Source of the DNA: Candidatus Pelagibacterales bacterium
GTDB taxonomy: Bacteria; Pseudomonadota; Alphaproteobacteria; TMED109
Assembly: GCA_002732015.1 (NCBI GenBank)
Contig: PCCU01000071.1
Coordinates: forward strand, 1 to 22,769
DNA length: 22,769 nucleotides
Reading direction: 5' to 3'
Part shown: piece after piece, positions 8,016 to 16,398 of the stretch
Layout of the letters: every line of letters begins with the position of its first letter
How positions within the stretch are numbered: the stretch's first letter is position 1
Made by a program: the position numbers and the translations under genes
Notes under the pieces: model-generated
What the model saw: the letters and a program-made list of their open reading frames with translations, nothing else
Told to the model about the DNA's origin: nothing
Databases searched by the model: none

Positions 8016-8949
8016 TAAAATACTTTCTATACTTATTTTTAGTTCCTACAATTTTAATTTCCCAATCCAATTTAATACCAAACTTTTTTTTTACTTTATC
8101 AATTATTATCTTGCCCAAATCTTCTACATCTTTTGCTTTAGCTACTCCATAATTAATTAAGAAATTAGAGTGCAGAGAAGAAACTTCAGCTCCTCCTTTT
8201 TTTAAATTTGAACAACCACTTAGCTTAATTAACTTCCAGGCCTTAAATTTGATAGGGTTTTTAAAAGTAGAACCACTTGTTTTTAATTTAACAGGTTGAG
8301 TTTTTTCTCTTCTTTTCTTTAACTCTTTTATATTATTTTGAATTGTAATTTTTTTTCCTATTTTGCATTTAAATATTGCTTGTATTACAATTTCACCTTT
8401 TCTTAATGAATTTTTCCTGTAAGACATTTTAAGGTCTTTTTTGTTATACTCTTTAACTTTACCATTCCTATTTACTGTAATTACCTTTTCTAAAATATCT
8501 GAGGTTTCTTGTCCGTATGCACCTGCATTCATTTTTATTGCTCCTCCAACTGTTCCAGGTATTCCAGAAAAAAACTCTAAACCTGTTAAGGATTTTGATG
8601 TACATTCTCTTGAAAGTTTTATGCAGTTTACGCCTGCGCCTGCTGATACTTTTTGATTTTTTAAGTATGATATTTCTGTAAAACTTTTTACTAGACTAAT
8701 TGTTACACCTCTGATTCCACCATCTCTTACAAGAATATTTGAACCAGCTCCTAGAATTTTAAGAGGCGCGTCTTTATCTAATTTTTTTAAAAAGTTAATT
8801 AGGTCATCTTTATCTTTAGGTGTAAAGAAAACTTCAGCTCTGCCTCCAACTTTAAACCAAGTTAATCTAGATAAATTAAAATCTTTCTTAATTGTACCAT
8901 TCACGCTAGGAATATAATTTTTTACATATTTTTTTTCTATACTACGCAT
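8008..8949 (-). CDS. murB: UDP-N-acetylenolpyruvoylglucosamine reductase
   Basis: A 313-aa FAD enzyme that reduces UDP-GlcNAc-enolpyruvate to UDP-MurNAc using NADPH; cytosolic. The FAD-binding part shows LTWFKVGGRAEVFF (29-42), ILGAGSNILVRDGG (65-78) and SGIPGTVGGAIKMNAGAYG. The catalytic Ser lies in SGSTFKNP, the active-site Tyr/Arg in YRKNSLR, and a C-terminal Glu in LDWEIKIVG. The compact length and SGSTFKNP pattern place it with the short type II MurB proteins rather than the E. coli type I form. ATG at 8949 overlaps the murC stop by 8 nt. Confidence 0.97.
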   Translation of the reverse strand: MRSIEKKYVKNYIPSVNGTIKKDFNLSRLTWFKVGGRAEVFFTPKDKDDLINFLKKLDKDAPLKILGAGSNILVRDGGIRGVTISLVKSFTEISYLKNQKVSAGAGVNCIKLSRECTSKSLTGLEFFSGIPGTVGGAIKMNAGAYGQETSDILEKVITVNRNGKVKEYNKKDLKMSYRKNSLRKGEIVIQAIFKCKIGKKITIQNNIKELKKRREKTQPVKLKTSGSTFKNPIKFKAWKLIKLSGCSNLKKGGAEVSSLHSNFLINYGVAKAKDVEDLGKIIIDKVKKKFGIKLDWEIKIVGTKNKYRKYFND

Positions 8950-10360
8950 TGCTTTTTTTCACTCCTTTGAGAAGGTCAGAAAACTTTCTAGCATATTGTG
9001 TTATATCTCCAGCTCCCAAAAATATAATTACATCACCTTCATCTAAATTATCTTTTACAAAGTTTTCTAAATTTTCTAAGTTTTCAAAGTTTCTTGCATC
9101 CTTATGTCCTCCTGCTGTTAAAGCGGAAATAAGGTTTTCTTTATTTATATCCTCTAATTCATTTTCTCCTGCTGAATAGATATCAGTAATAAATACAGTA
9201 TCTGCATCATTAAATGCAGTTGTAAAATCTGCAAATAACATTTTTAATCTTGAGTATCTGTGCGGTTGTACTACTGCAACTACTTTATTTTTTGTTACCT
9301 CTCTTGCAGCAGATAAAGTTGCTCTAATTTCTACAGGATGATGTCCATAATCATCATAGACTTTTACTCCGTTATAACTTGATAAGAAGGAAAACCTTCT
9401 GTTTACTCCTTCAAATTTCTCTAGGGCATCTTTAATAAACTCTGCGCTAATTCCCAATTCAAATGCCATAGCACATACAGCAAGAACATTTTGAACATTA
9501 TGTATGCCGGGAATAATTGAAATCATTCCATTTATACTTTTTGTAGGAGCGTGAACTCTTGGACTTATTTCTAAAGTAAAAAAGGTTTTTCCATTATTAG
9601 TTTTAATATTCTTGGCTTTATAATCAGCTTGTGGACTAATACCGTAAGTAATAATTCTTTTATCTTCTATTTCTGATAAAATACTTTGAATAGTTGGATT
9701 ATCTAAACAAACTATAGCGATTCCATAAAAAGGAATATTATTTATAAATTGTTTAAAAGCTTCTTTTAAATTTCTGAAGGTTCCATAATAGTCTAAATGT
9801 TCTGCATCTATGTTAGTAATGATAACATTAGTGGATGGTAGCTTTGTAAAACTACCATCAGATTCATCTGCCTCTACAACCATCCAATCACTAGACCCAA
9901 TTTTTGCATTGCTATTATAAGAATTAATTATACCCCCATTAATAACTGTTGGATCTAAGTGAGCTGTTTCTAAAATTGCTGCCATTAAGGAAGTTGTAGT
10001 AGTTTTTCCGTGAGTTCCAGCTACCGATATACTTTTTTTAAATCTCATTAATTCTGCCAGCATTTCTGCTCTTTTTACAATAGGTAGCCTTCTTTTTTTT
10101 GCTTCAAGAATTTCTTCATTTTCTTGATTAATAGCTGAAGAAATCACTACCATCGCAGCATCCTCAATATTTTCCTTTTTGTGTCCTATAAAAATATTAA
10201 TACCTAGTTTTTTTAACCTTGAAACATTCTGATTTTCTATTAGGTCGCTTCCCGTTACCTTATAACCCAAGTTAATTAAAACCTCAGCAATTCCGCTCAT
10301 TCCTATTCCACCAATTCCAATAAAATGTAAAATTCCAAATTTTTTATCAAAATTCTTCAC
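8942..10360 (-). CDS. murC: UDP-N-acetylmuramate--L-alanine ligase
   Basis: A 472-aa Mur ligase that adds L-Ala, the first stem residue, to UDP-MurNAc; cytosolic. The N-terminal Rossmann-like domain starts LHFIGIGGIGMSGIAEVL (11-28). The ATP-binding loop is AGTHGKTTTT (114-123), and the central domain contains VVEADESDGSF and NIDAEHLDYYG. The third domain has DDYGHHPVEI and VVQPHRYSR. The start is GTG at 10360, supported by AGGAG 6 nt upstream (10367-10371); the frame overlaps the end of murG by 14 nt. Near the C-terminus a 9-nt tandem repeat encodes NFE-NLE-NLE-NFV (9056-9091). Confidence 0.98.
   Translation of the reverse strand: MKNFDKKFGILHFIGIGGIGMSGIAEVLINLGYKVTGSDLIENQNVSRLKKLGINIFIGHKKENIEDAAMVVISSAINQENEEILEAKKRRLPIVKRAEMLAELMRFKKSISVAGTHGKTTTTSLMAAILETAHLDPTVINGGIINSYNSNAKIGSSDWMVVEADESDGSFTKLPSTNVIITNIDAEHLDYYGTFRNLKEAFKQFINNIPFYGIAIVCLDNPTIQSILSEIEDKRIITYGISPQADYKAKNIKTNNGKTFFTLEISPRVHAPTKSINGMISIIPGIHNVQNVLAVCAMAFELGISAEFIKDALEKFEGVNRRFSFLSSYNGVKVYDDYGHHPVEIRATLSAAREVTKNKVVAVVQPHRYSRLKMLFADFTTAFNDADTVFITDIYSAGENELEDINKENLISALTAGGHKDARNFENLENLENFVKDNLDEGDVIIFLGAGDITQYARKFSDLLKGVKKSNA
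9056..9091 (-). repeat. In-frame 9-nt tandem repeat in murC, four copies
   Basis: Four consecutive 9-nt units of the type AAC-TTW-GAA (9083-9091, 9074-9082, 9065-9073, 9056-9064), encoding NFE, NLE, NLE, NFV. Each unit differs from its neighbour by one to three bases, and the reading frame is kept. It lies in the C-terminal domain of MurC near FVKDNLDEGD. Confidence 0.75.
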
Positions 10361-11447
10361 TTAAAACTCCTAAAACTAATTTATATAAATTTTTTGATGC
10401 ATAAGGATTAGAAATTTTTTTGCAATTAAAAGAAATTTGGGTTAGTAAATTTCCCGATGACAATAACTTTATAAGTAAATTAAGAAATTTTGGTTCATTA
10501 ATTTCGTTTTCTTGAATTACCCATCCTGCTTTATTTTTCTTTATCATTTCAGCATTATGCTTTTGATGGTTATCTATTGAATTGGATAATGGAACATATA
10601 CTGCGGGCAGCCCTGCAATTAGATTTTCTGCAATTGTTGATGCTCCAGCTCTACATATGACCAATGTTGTTTTTTTAAGTTTTTCATGTATGTCTGAAAA
10701 ATATGTTTTTACTTCAGAACTGATATTATTTTTTAAATAATTAGTATTTATATAATTAATATCTTCAATTTTTGACTGATGGATAATATGTAGCTTTTTT
10801 TTAATTTTCAATGGTAACAGACTAATTTGCTCACAAATATTTCTGGATAATATTAAAGCTCCTAAGCTTCCTCCTAATACTAAAATGTTTATTTTTTTAT
10901 TACCTGAAGAGCCCTTATAGTTTCTAGTAAACAGCGCTTGGATTTCAGTTCTCACAGGCATGCCAGTAACTTTAAAGTCTTTAGGAGAATTTAGAATATT
11001 GAATGCAGTAGCTCTTGCTTTTGCATATCTCCAAAAGTATTTATTTGCATTTCCTAAAATTAAATTTCCTTCATGTAGAATTATATTTATTTTCAAAATT
11101 TTTGCTGCAAGAATTACAGGCACTTGTACATATGAACCAAACCCCAAAACTAAATCTACTTTATTCTTTTTTAAAAAATATATAGTTCTAAAAAAAGATA
11201 TAAATATTAAAATAATTGAAATAGTTTTTTGAAAAAATGTCTTGCCTGCAAATCCTTTAACAGGTATCACTTTAGGCTTGAATTCAGCTAAACTTAAATT
11301 ATCTAAGCCTCTACTATCAGTTATAAATTTTACATTAAAGAGTTTATCATTTAAATATTTACCTGCAGTTATTGCAGGAAATATATGCCCTCCTGTACCA
11401 CCAGTTACTATAATTATATTTCTATTATTATTTTTTGAATTAATCAT
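10347..11447 (-). CDS. murG: UDP-GlcNAc: lipid I N-acetylglucosaminyltransferase (MurG)
   Basis: A 366-aa GT-B glycosyltransferase, peripheral on the cytoplasmic face of the inner membrane, that adds GlcNAc to lipid I to make lipid II. The N-terminal G-loop VTGGTGGHIFPAITAGKYL (14-32) is diagnostic. LGFGSYVQVP and LHEGNLILGNAN follow; the second domain has LVLGGSLGA, ICRAGASTIAENL and the donor-binding VPLSNSIDNHQKHNAEMI. The start is ATG at 11447, 5 nt after the ftsW stop. The 3' end overlaps murC by 14 nt and carries the murC ribosome site. Confidence 0.98.
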   Translation of the reverse strand: MINSKNNNRNIIIVTGGTGGHIFPAITAGKYLNDKLFNVKFITDSRGLDNLSLAEFKPKVIPVKGFAGKTFFQKTISIILIFISFFRTIYFLKKNKVDLVLGFGSYVQVPVILAAKILKINIILHEGNLILGNANKYFWRYAKARATAFNILNSPKDFKVTGMPVRTEIQALFTRNYKGSSGNKKINILVLGGSLGALILSRNICEQISLLPLKIKKKLHIIHQSKIEDINYINTNYLKNNISSEVKTYFSDIHEKLKKTTLVICRAGASTIAENLIAGLPAVYVPLSNSIDNHQKHNAEMIKKNKAGWVIQENEINEPKFLNLLIKLLSSGNLLTQISFNCKKISNPYASKNLYKLVLGVLSEEF

Positions 11448-11452
11448 TTTTA

Positions 11453-12574
11453 TTATTTAGCTCCAAACTTTTTTTTTGTTAAAGCCAGCATAATTCCCAT
11501 TATAATACCCATTGATAATAGAGATGATCCCCCGTAAGAAATTAAAGGTAATGTTACTCCGGTAGTTGGTATAAGTTTTAATGATACGCTTATATTAGTA
11601 AGAGCCTGGACTATAAATAAAACCAGCAATCCTGTACTGGTTAAAAGATTAAATAGATTTTTTATTTTACTAGCTCTATACAAACCTCTAAAGAAAATTG
11701 TGAAAATTATTAAGATGATAGAAATACAAGCAATAATCCCATATTCCTCTGCTATTACTGGAAAAATAAAATCTGTATGCGCATCTGGTATATACTTTTT
11801 TATTTTTCCTTCTCCAGGACCAGTCCCAAGTATCCCCCCTGACTTGAAAGCTTTTATAGATTTTTCTACTTGATAGTTAGGCTTTTCTGAAAAAACATAA
11901 TCTAAAACTCTTGTTTTAACATGTGCCAGTGAAAAATAAGAAAATATTGAAATAATTACAATGGTAGAAATAATTGATAAGGCTAATTTAAAACTAATAC
12001 CTGCTATAAAAAGCTGAGACAATAGTACAAAAAATAAAATTGCTACCATACTATAGTTAGGTTGTTTAATTAAAATAAAACTTGTTAGCGTCATAATTAA
12101 AAAAGCCAAAACTTTTCCTTGAAACGCATAAGATTGTATTTTTACTGTATTTCTTCTAGATATTAAGAATGCTAAAATTACAATTAAAAAAGGCTTCAAT
12201 AATTCAGAGGGTTGCATAGAATAGCCTATTATATTTACCCATCTTGAAGCACCATTATTAACTGAGTTCTGAAACAGTGCAACTAGCATTAAAATATAAC
12301 AAACACTTGCTCCAAAAAAAGAGGCTTTTATTATTACTTGCTTGGATAATAGAGAAAATCCTATCAAAAGAATTATAGATAAAACCATAAAAACACCATG
12401 TTTTTTTACAAAATAAAATTCTTCCAGTTGCTTTAATTTTGCTATACTTGGACTTGCTGTAGTCACAAACAATAAACCTAAAAAAGCTAATAATACTATC
12501 AAAAATAAATTCAAAATATCAATTGACTTCAACCATGATGTAGAAATTTTTGTTATTGTAACATAGGCTTTCAT
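11453..12574 (-). CDS. ftsW: Septal peptidoglycan glycosyltransferase FtsW (SEDS family)
   Basis: A 373-aa polytopic inner-membrane protein with about nine to ten hydrophobic segments, polymerising lipid II at the septum together with FtsI. SEDS signatures are visible: NGASRWV followed by YSMQPSELLKPFLI, PNYSMVAILFF, then GGILGTGPGEGKIKKYIPD with AHTDFIFPVIAEEYG, and the end PTTGVTLPLISYGGSSLL. RodA is the close alternative, but the position between murD and murG and pairing with ftsI favour FtsW. The start ATG overlaps the murD stop in an ATGA junction; the stop is 5 nt from murG. Confidence 0.97.
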   Translation of the reverse strand: MKAYVTITKISTSWLKSIDILNLFLIVLLAFLGLLFVTTASPSIAKLKQLEEFYFVKKHGVFMVLSIILLIGFSLLSKQVIIKASFFGASVCYILMLVALFQNSVNNGASRWVNIIGYSMQPSELLKPFLIVILAFLISRRNTVKIQSYAFQGKVLAFLIMTLTSFILIKQPNYSMVAILFFVLLSQLFIAGISFKLALSIISTIVIISIFSYFSLAHVKTRVLDYVFSEKPNYQVEKSIKAFKSGGILGTGPGEGKIKKYIPDAHTDFIFPVIAEEYGIIACISIILIIFTIFFRGLYRASKIKNLFNLLTSTGLLVLFIVQALTNISVSLKLIPTTGVTLPLISYGGSSLLSMGIIMGIMLALTKKKFGAK

Positions 12575-13926
12575 TGCAACTGTCCATTTAAAATTTTATT
12601 AAAAAGTTTTTTAAAATGATTTCCTCTACTTTTATAATTTTCATATTGATCAAAGGAGGCACATGCTGGAGATAATAAAATTGGGTAGTTTGTTTTTGAT
12701 ATAATACTTTTATTGTATGATTTTTTAACTGCTTCTTCTAAGTCATTGCAAATGATACTTTTACAAAATTTTTCTAAAACTTTTTTTAATTCCTTTGCTG
12801 TTTCACCAATCAAATAAGCCTCACAAATTTTTCCAGCATGTTTTACTAGAGAATTAAAACTTCCACCTTTGCTTGCCCCACCAGCAATTAAAAAAACTTT
12901 ATTAAAGCTTTGCAAAGCAGAGCTGGTAGCAGACACATTTGTAGCCTTAGAGTCATTATAAAAATATATATTATTTACCTTACCTATACATTCAACCCTA
13001 TGCGGAAGACCTTTAAAAGTTTTTAAAGATTTAATAGCTTTTTCACTTTCATAATGAAAGCATTTTAGCGCTGCATAAGAAATTACAAAGTTTAGTTTAT
13101 TATGATGATGCGTAAGAAAATTATTTTTACTTATTTGATATTCTTTTTTTGTAAAATAATAGTCATATAAAATATCCCCTAAATAAGAGAGTCCATCATT
13201 AATTTTCTTTTGCGACGACACCCAAATTACTTTGGCTTTACTTAAGTCTTTTCTTAAAAAAGCTTTTCTTATATTTAAGTCATCATAATTTAAAATAGTG
13301 TAATCTTTTTGTTTTTGATGGTGACAAATTTTTATTTTTGAATTTATATAACTTTTCAAACTTCCATGATATGAAATATGATCTTCTTTGATGTTGCTAA
13401 TTATAGAAACTTTAGGTTTTATATAATCTATATACTCTAATTGAAATGAAGAAAGCTCTAAAACAATACTTTGGTCTTCTTCCGGAACGTTTTCTAGCAC
13501 AAGATTTCCAAAATTTGCTAAAGGTTTTACTTTAAGAGCTCTCGCAATCATTAAAGCAATTGTTGACTTTCCATTCGTACCAGTTACCGCTAACAATAAA
13601 TTATTTTTATTTAGTGCTTTTAATTTACTTAGGAATAACTCTATATCGCTTGATATTTTTATTTTATTTTTATAAGCATTTTTTACAATTTTATGACTTT
13701 TACTTATACCAGGAGAAACAAAAATTCTTTGAAAAATACTTAGGCTTTGATTGTTATATTTAAAAAAATTATTACTAATTTTATCAAATACTTCTGAGTT
13801 ATCGTCCCAAAAGTAAATATTTAATTTATTATTTTTGAAAAACTCTGCAATAGACTTTCCAGTTTTTCCATAGCCTAATATAAGAATGTTTTTAAATGTT
13901 TCTTTTTTATCTTTTTTAATTTTCAT
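12571..13926 (-). CDS. murD: UDP-N-acetylmuramoyl-L-alanine--D-glutamate ligase
   Basis: A 451-aa Mur ligase that adds D-Glu to UDP-MurNAc-L-Ala; cytosolic. The N-terminal domain shows KNILILGYGKTGKSIAEFF (12-30) and FVSPGISKSH, the P-loop is TGTNGKSTIALMI (115-127), then LELSSFQLEYI, SNIKEDHISYHGS, GLPHRVECIG, YNDSKATNVSAT and the C-terminal LLSPACASFDQYENYKSRG. The frame is open upstream to an ATG at 14010, but that would overlap mraY by 88 nt with sequence unlike MurD. The ATG at 13926 gives the normal MurD start and an ATGA junction with the mraY stop, so I chose it. It ends in another ATGA junction with ftsW. Confidence 0.95.
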   Translation of the reverse strand: MKIKKDKKETFKNILILGYGKTGKSIAEFFKNNKLNIYFWDDNSEVFDKISNNFFKYNNQSLSIFQRIFVSPGISKSHKIVKNAYKNKIKISSDIELFLSKLKALNKNNLLLAVTGTNGKSTIALMIARALKVKPLANFGNLVLENVPEEDQSIVLELSSFQLEYIDYIKPKVSIISNIKEDHISYHGSLKSYINSKIKICHHQKQKDYTILNYDDLNIRKAFLRKDLSKAKVIWVSSQKKINDGLSYLGDILYDYYFTKKEYQISKNNFLTHHHNKLNFVISYAALKCFHYESEKAIKSLKTFKGLPHRVECIGKVNNIYFYNDSKATNVSATSSALQSFNKVFLIAGGASKGGSFNSLVKHAGKICEAYLIGETAKELKKVLEKFCKSIICNDLEEAVKKSYNKSIISKTNYPILLSPACASFDQYENYKSRGNHFKKLFNKILNGQLQ

Positions 13927-15008
13927 CTTATTTTTAATGTTAATAAACTTATCATTGCTAGGATTATCGAAATGATCCAAAACCTTATTACAATAGTTGG
14001 CTCTGCCCATCCCTTTTGTTCAAAGTGGTGATGCAAAGGAGCCATTTTAAAAACTCTTTTTCCAGTTAACTTAAATGATAAAACCTGAACTATTACAGAT
14101 ACTGCTTCTAAAACAAACAACCCTCCTGCAATTGCAAGTACAAACTCATTTCTAGTCATAACACTTACTGCTCCTATGGCGCCACCTGCAGCGAGAGAAC
14201 CGGTATCCCCCATAAATATTTTTGCTGGCGGAGCATTAAACCATAAAAAACCTAAACCAGCGCCAACTAATGATGCGCAAAAAATACTTACTTCTCCCAT
14301 TCCTACGATGTAGTTAAGGTTTAAGTAGTTAGAAAAAATTGAATTTCCTACAAGATAACTTATTATAGCTAAAGTAGAAGTTACGATTATTATAGGTACA
14401 ATAGCTAAACCATCTAATCCATCTGTAAGATTTACAGCATTTGAAGAACCAACAATTACTATCATAGAAAATATAAACCAAAAGTATCCGACATTAATTA
14501 TTAGATCCTTAAAAACAGGAAATGTTAAGAAGGTATAATCTTGATTTGAATAATAAAAAAGTAGAATTGAAAATAAAAATGAGAATATAAATTGTAATAA
14601 TAACTTTAATTTTCCAGATAGTCCCTTATGAGAGAACCTACTTAACTTCAAATAATCATCAATAAAACCTATACCTCCAAAACTTAGTGTCAATAATAAT
14701 AACAACCAAATATAAATGTTAAAAATATCAGTCCATAACAACGTTGATAATGTTAGTGAAATCAATATCATAGAACCACCCATTGTGGGAGTTCCTTTTT
14801 TTGCTGAAATTTGCCATTCTGGACCATCTAATCTAATTGGCTGACCTTTTTTTTGTTTCTTTTTTAGTAGGTTAATTATGTAAGGACCAATTAATAAACA
14901 AATTAACATCGATGTGGTAAATGATGCGCCTGCTCTAAATGTAATGTACTTAAAAATATTTAAAAAGCTGAAATCATTTGATAAGTGTAATGTTAAATTA
15001 TATATCAT
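13923..15008 (-). CDS. mraY: Phospho-N-acetylmuramoyl-pentapeptide transferase (MraY)
   Basis: A 361-aa integral membrane enzyme (E. coli 360) that transfers phospho-MurNAc-pentapeptide to undecaprenyl phosphate, making lipid I. About ten membrane segments are evident. Catalytic motifs are IDDYLK with D117/D118, NAVNLTDGLDGLA (190-202), FMGDTGSLAAGG with D268, and the histidine triad APLHHHFEQKGW near the C-terminus. ATG 15008 (MIYNLTLHLSNDF) is supported by GGAGAT at 15013-15018, 4 nt upstream. An in-frame TTG at 15023 would remove that site from the leader and is not typical of the family. It overlaps the end of murF by 11 nt and murD by 4 nt. Confidence 0.97.
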   Translation of the reverse strand: MIYNLTLHLSNDFSFLNIFKYITFRAGASFTTSMLICLLIGPYIINLLKKKQKKGQPIRLDGPEWQISAKKGTPTMGGSMILISLTLSTLLWTDIFNIYIWLLLLLTLSFGGIGFIDDYLKLSRFSHKGLSGKLKLLLQFIFSFLFSILLFYYSNQDYTFLTFPVFKDLIINVGYFWFIFSMIVIVGSSNAVNLTDGLDGLAIVPIIIVTSTLAIISYLVGNSIFSNYLNLNYIVGMGEVSIFCASLVGAGLGFLWFNAPPAKIFMGDTGSLAAGGAIGAVSVMTRNEFVLAIAGGLFVLEAVSVIVQVLSFKLTGKRVFKMAPLHHHFEQKGWAEPTIVIRFWIISIILAMISLLTLKIR

Positions 15009-16398
15009 ATTTATCTCCAGCAATATTTTTTACTAACGAGTAAAGTTGAAGCGAGTGAGAACCTTTTACTAAAATACAGTCGTCACTTTTAACCCTTTTC
15101 ATTATATCTTTTTCAAGTTTAGAAATATCTTCAAAATGATATTTTTCTATATTAGATGACAACACTTGATGTAAAGACTTCATAAACTTTCCTATTGTAA
15201 AGACCACATCAACATAGCTCTCTTCTACACACTTTTTCATATTTAGATGAAAGTTTTTACTATTTTCACCTAACTCTTTCATGTCGCCTAAAATAACAAT
15301 TTTATTACCAGAAATTTCCATTTGTCTAAACTGTCTTAAAGCTGCTGATAAAGAGGCAGGATTAGAATTGTATGATTCATCTATCAGATAAAATTTTTTT
15401 AAACCTTTTTCTATTTCTAAAAAATTGCCTCTACCTTTAGGAAGTTGGAACTTTTCTAAAGCGGTCAATAAAGTGTTTAAGTTAATTCTAAAATATTTTC
15501 CTATTGCTAAAATACAAAGGCTATTTATGTACCAATGGTCACCTAGATTAGGCATTTTCCATGTAATTATTTCCTCAAAATACCTTGCCTCTATAATAGA
15601 TTTGTTATCAACTTTAGTTTTATTTAGTAATTGTATATTAGCTTTTTTACTTTTACCGTAGGATATTATTGTTTTTATATTAGCATTTTCCGCTTTTTCT
15701 CTTAAATTTTCACTAAAATTTGTATCTGCGTTATATATAAAGCATCCATCTTTTTGAATGCTATCTAATATTTCACTCTTTGCTTTTGCTATATTTTTTA
15801 AAGTTTTTAATCCTTCGAGGTGGCTATTCTCTATAGCTGTTATAATTCCAATTTCTGGAGATACTAAATTAGATAATTTTTTAATTTCACCAAATTTATT
15901 CATCCCTAACTCTAAAATACAGAAATTTGTATTGTCAGGAACTCTAGAAAGAGATAAAGGTACCCCTATGTGATTGTTAAAATTTCCTTCATTTGCAAAA
16001 GTTTTCCCAATATTTCCAAGTGCTAGTTTCAACATTTCTTTTGTTCCTGTCTTTCCAACACTTCCTGTGATAGCTATGAATCTTGCTTTATTTTTTTTTC
16101 TAACGTTTTCAGCTATTTTTTCTAAAGCATGTAACACATTATCGACTTTTATATACGGAAGATTTGGGATATTCTTGTTAGCGTCACTTAAGAGAAAACA
16201 TGATGCCCCTTTTTTATAAGCTTGAAACAAGAAGTCATGCCCATCATGGTTTTTTCCTTTTAGTGCACAAAATAAATCTCCCTTATTTATACTTCTAGAA
16301 TCTATAGAAAACCCCGTTACCTTAAAGTTCTTTATGTTAATATTATTGGTACCGTTGGTAATTTGCTTTAATTTTTCGTAATTCCAGTTTAGCAACAT
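14998..16398 (-). CDS. murF: UDP-MurNAc-tripeptide--D-alanyl-D-alanine ligase
   Basis: A 466-aa Mur ligase that attaches the D-Ala-D-Ala made by Ddl to the UDP-MurNAc-tripeptide; cytosolic. The N-terminal domain has GFSIDSRSINKGDLFCALKG (29-48), the ATP loop is TGSVGKTGTKEML (111-123), then ILELGMNKFGEIKKL, ITAIENSHLEGL, and in the third domain DESYNSNPASLSAALR and VILGDMKELGE. Length is close to E. coli MurF (452). It follows murE with a 1-nt TAATG overlap, and its end carries the mraY ribosome site, with mraY starting 11 nt before the murF stop codon ends. Confidence 0.98.
   Translation of the reverse strand: MLLNWNYEKLKQITNGTNNINIKNFKVTGFSIDSRSINKGDLFCALKGKNHDGHDFLFQAYKKGASCFLLSDANKNIPNLPYIKVDNVLHALEKIAENVRKKNKARFIAITGSVGKTGTKEMLKLALGNIGKTFANEGNFNNHIGVPLSLSRVPDNTNFCILELGMNKFGEIKKLSNLVSPEIGIITAIENSHLEGLKTLKNIAKAKSEILDSIQKDGCFIYNADTNFSENLREKAENANIKTIISYGKSKKANIQLLNKTKVDNKSIIEARYFEEIITWKMPNLGDHWYINSLCILAIGKYFRINLNTLLTALEKFQLPKGRGNFLEIEKGLKKFYLIDESYNSNPASLSAALRQFRQMEISGNKIVILGDMKELGENSKNFHLNMKKCVEESYVDVVFTIGKFMKSLHQVLSSNIEKYHFEDISKLEKDIMKRVKSDDCILVKGSHSLQLYSLVKNIAGDKYDI

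Noticed and set aside
13927..14010. Longer murD start at 14010
   Set aside because: It would overlap mraY by 88 nt and add residues unlike MurD. ATG 13926 forms an ATGA junction and gives the normal N-terminus.
15009..15023. TTG start for mraY at 15023
   Set aside because: ATG 15008 has GGAGAT correctly spaced and matches the MraY family N-terminus.
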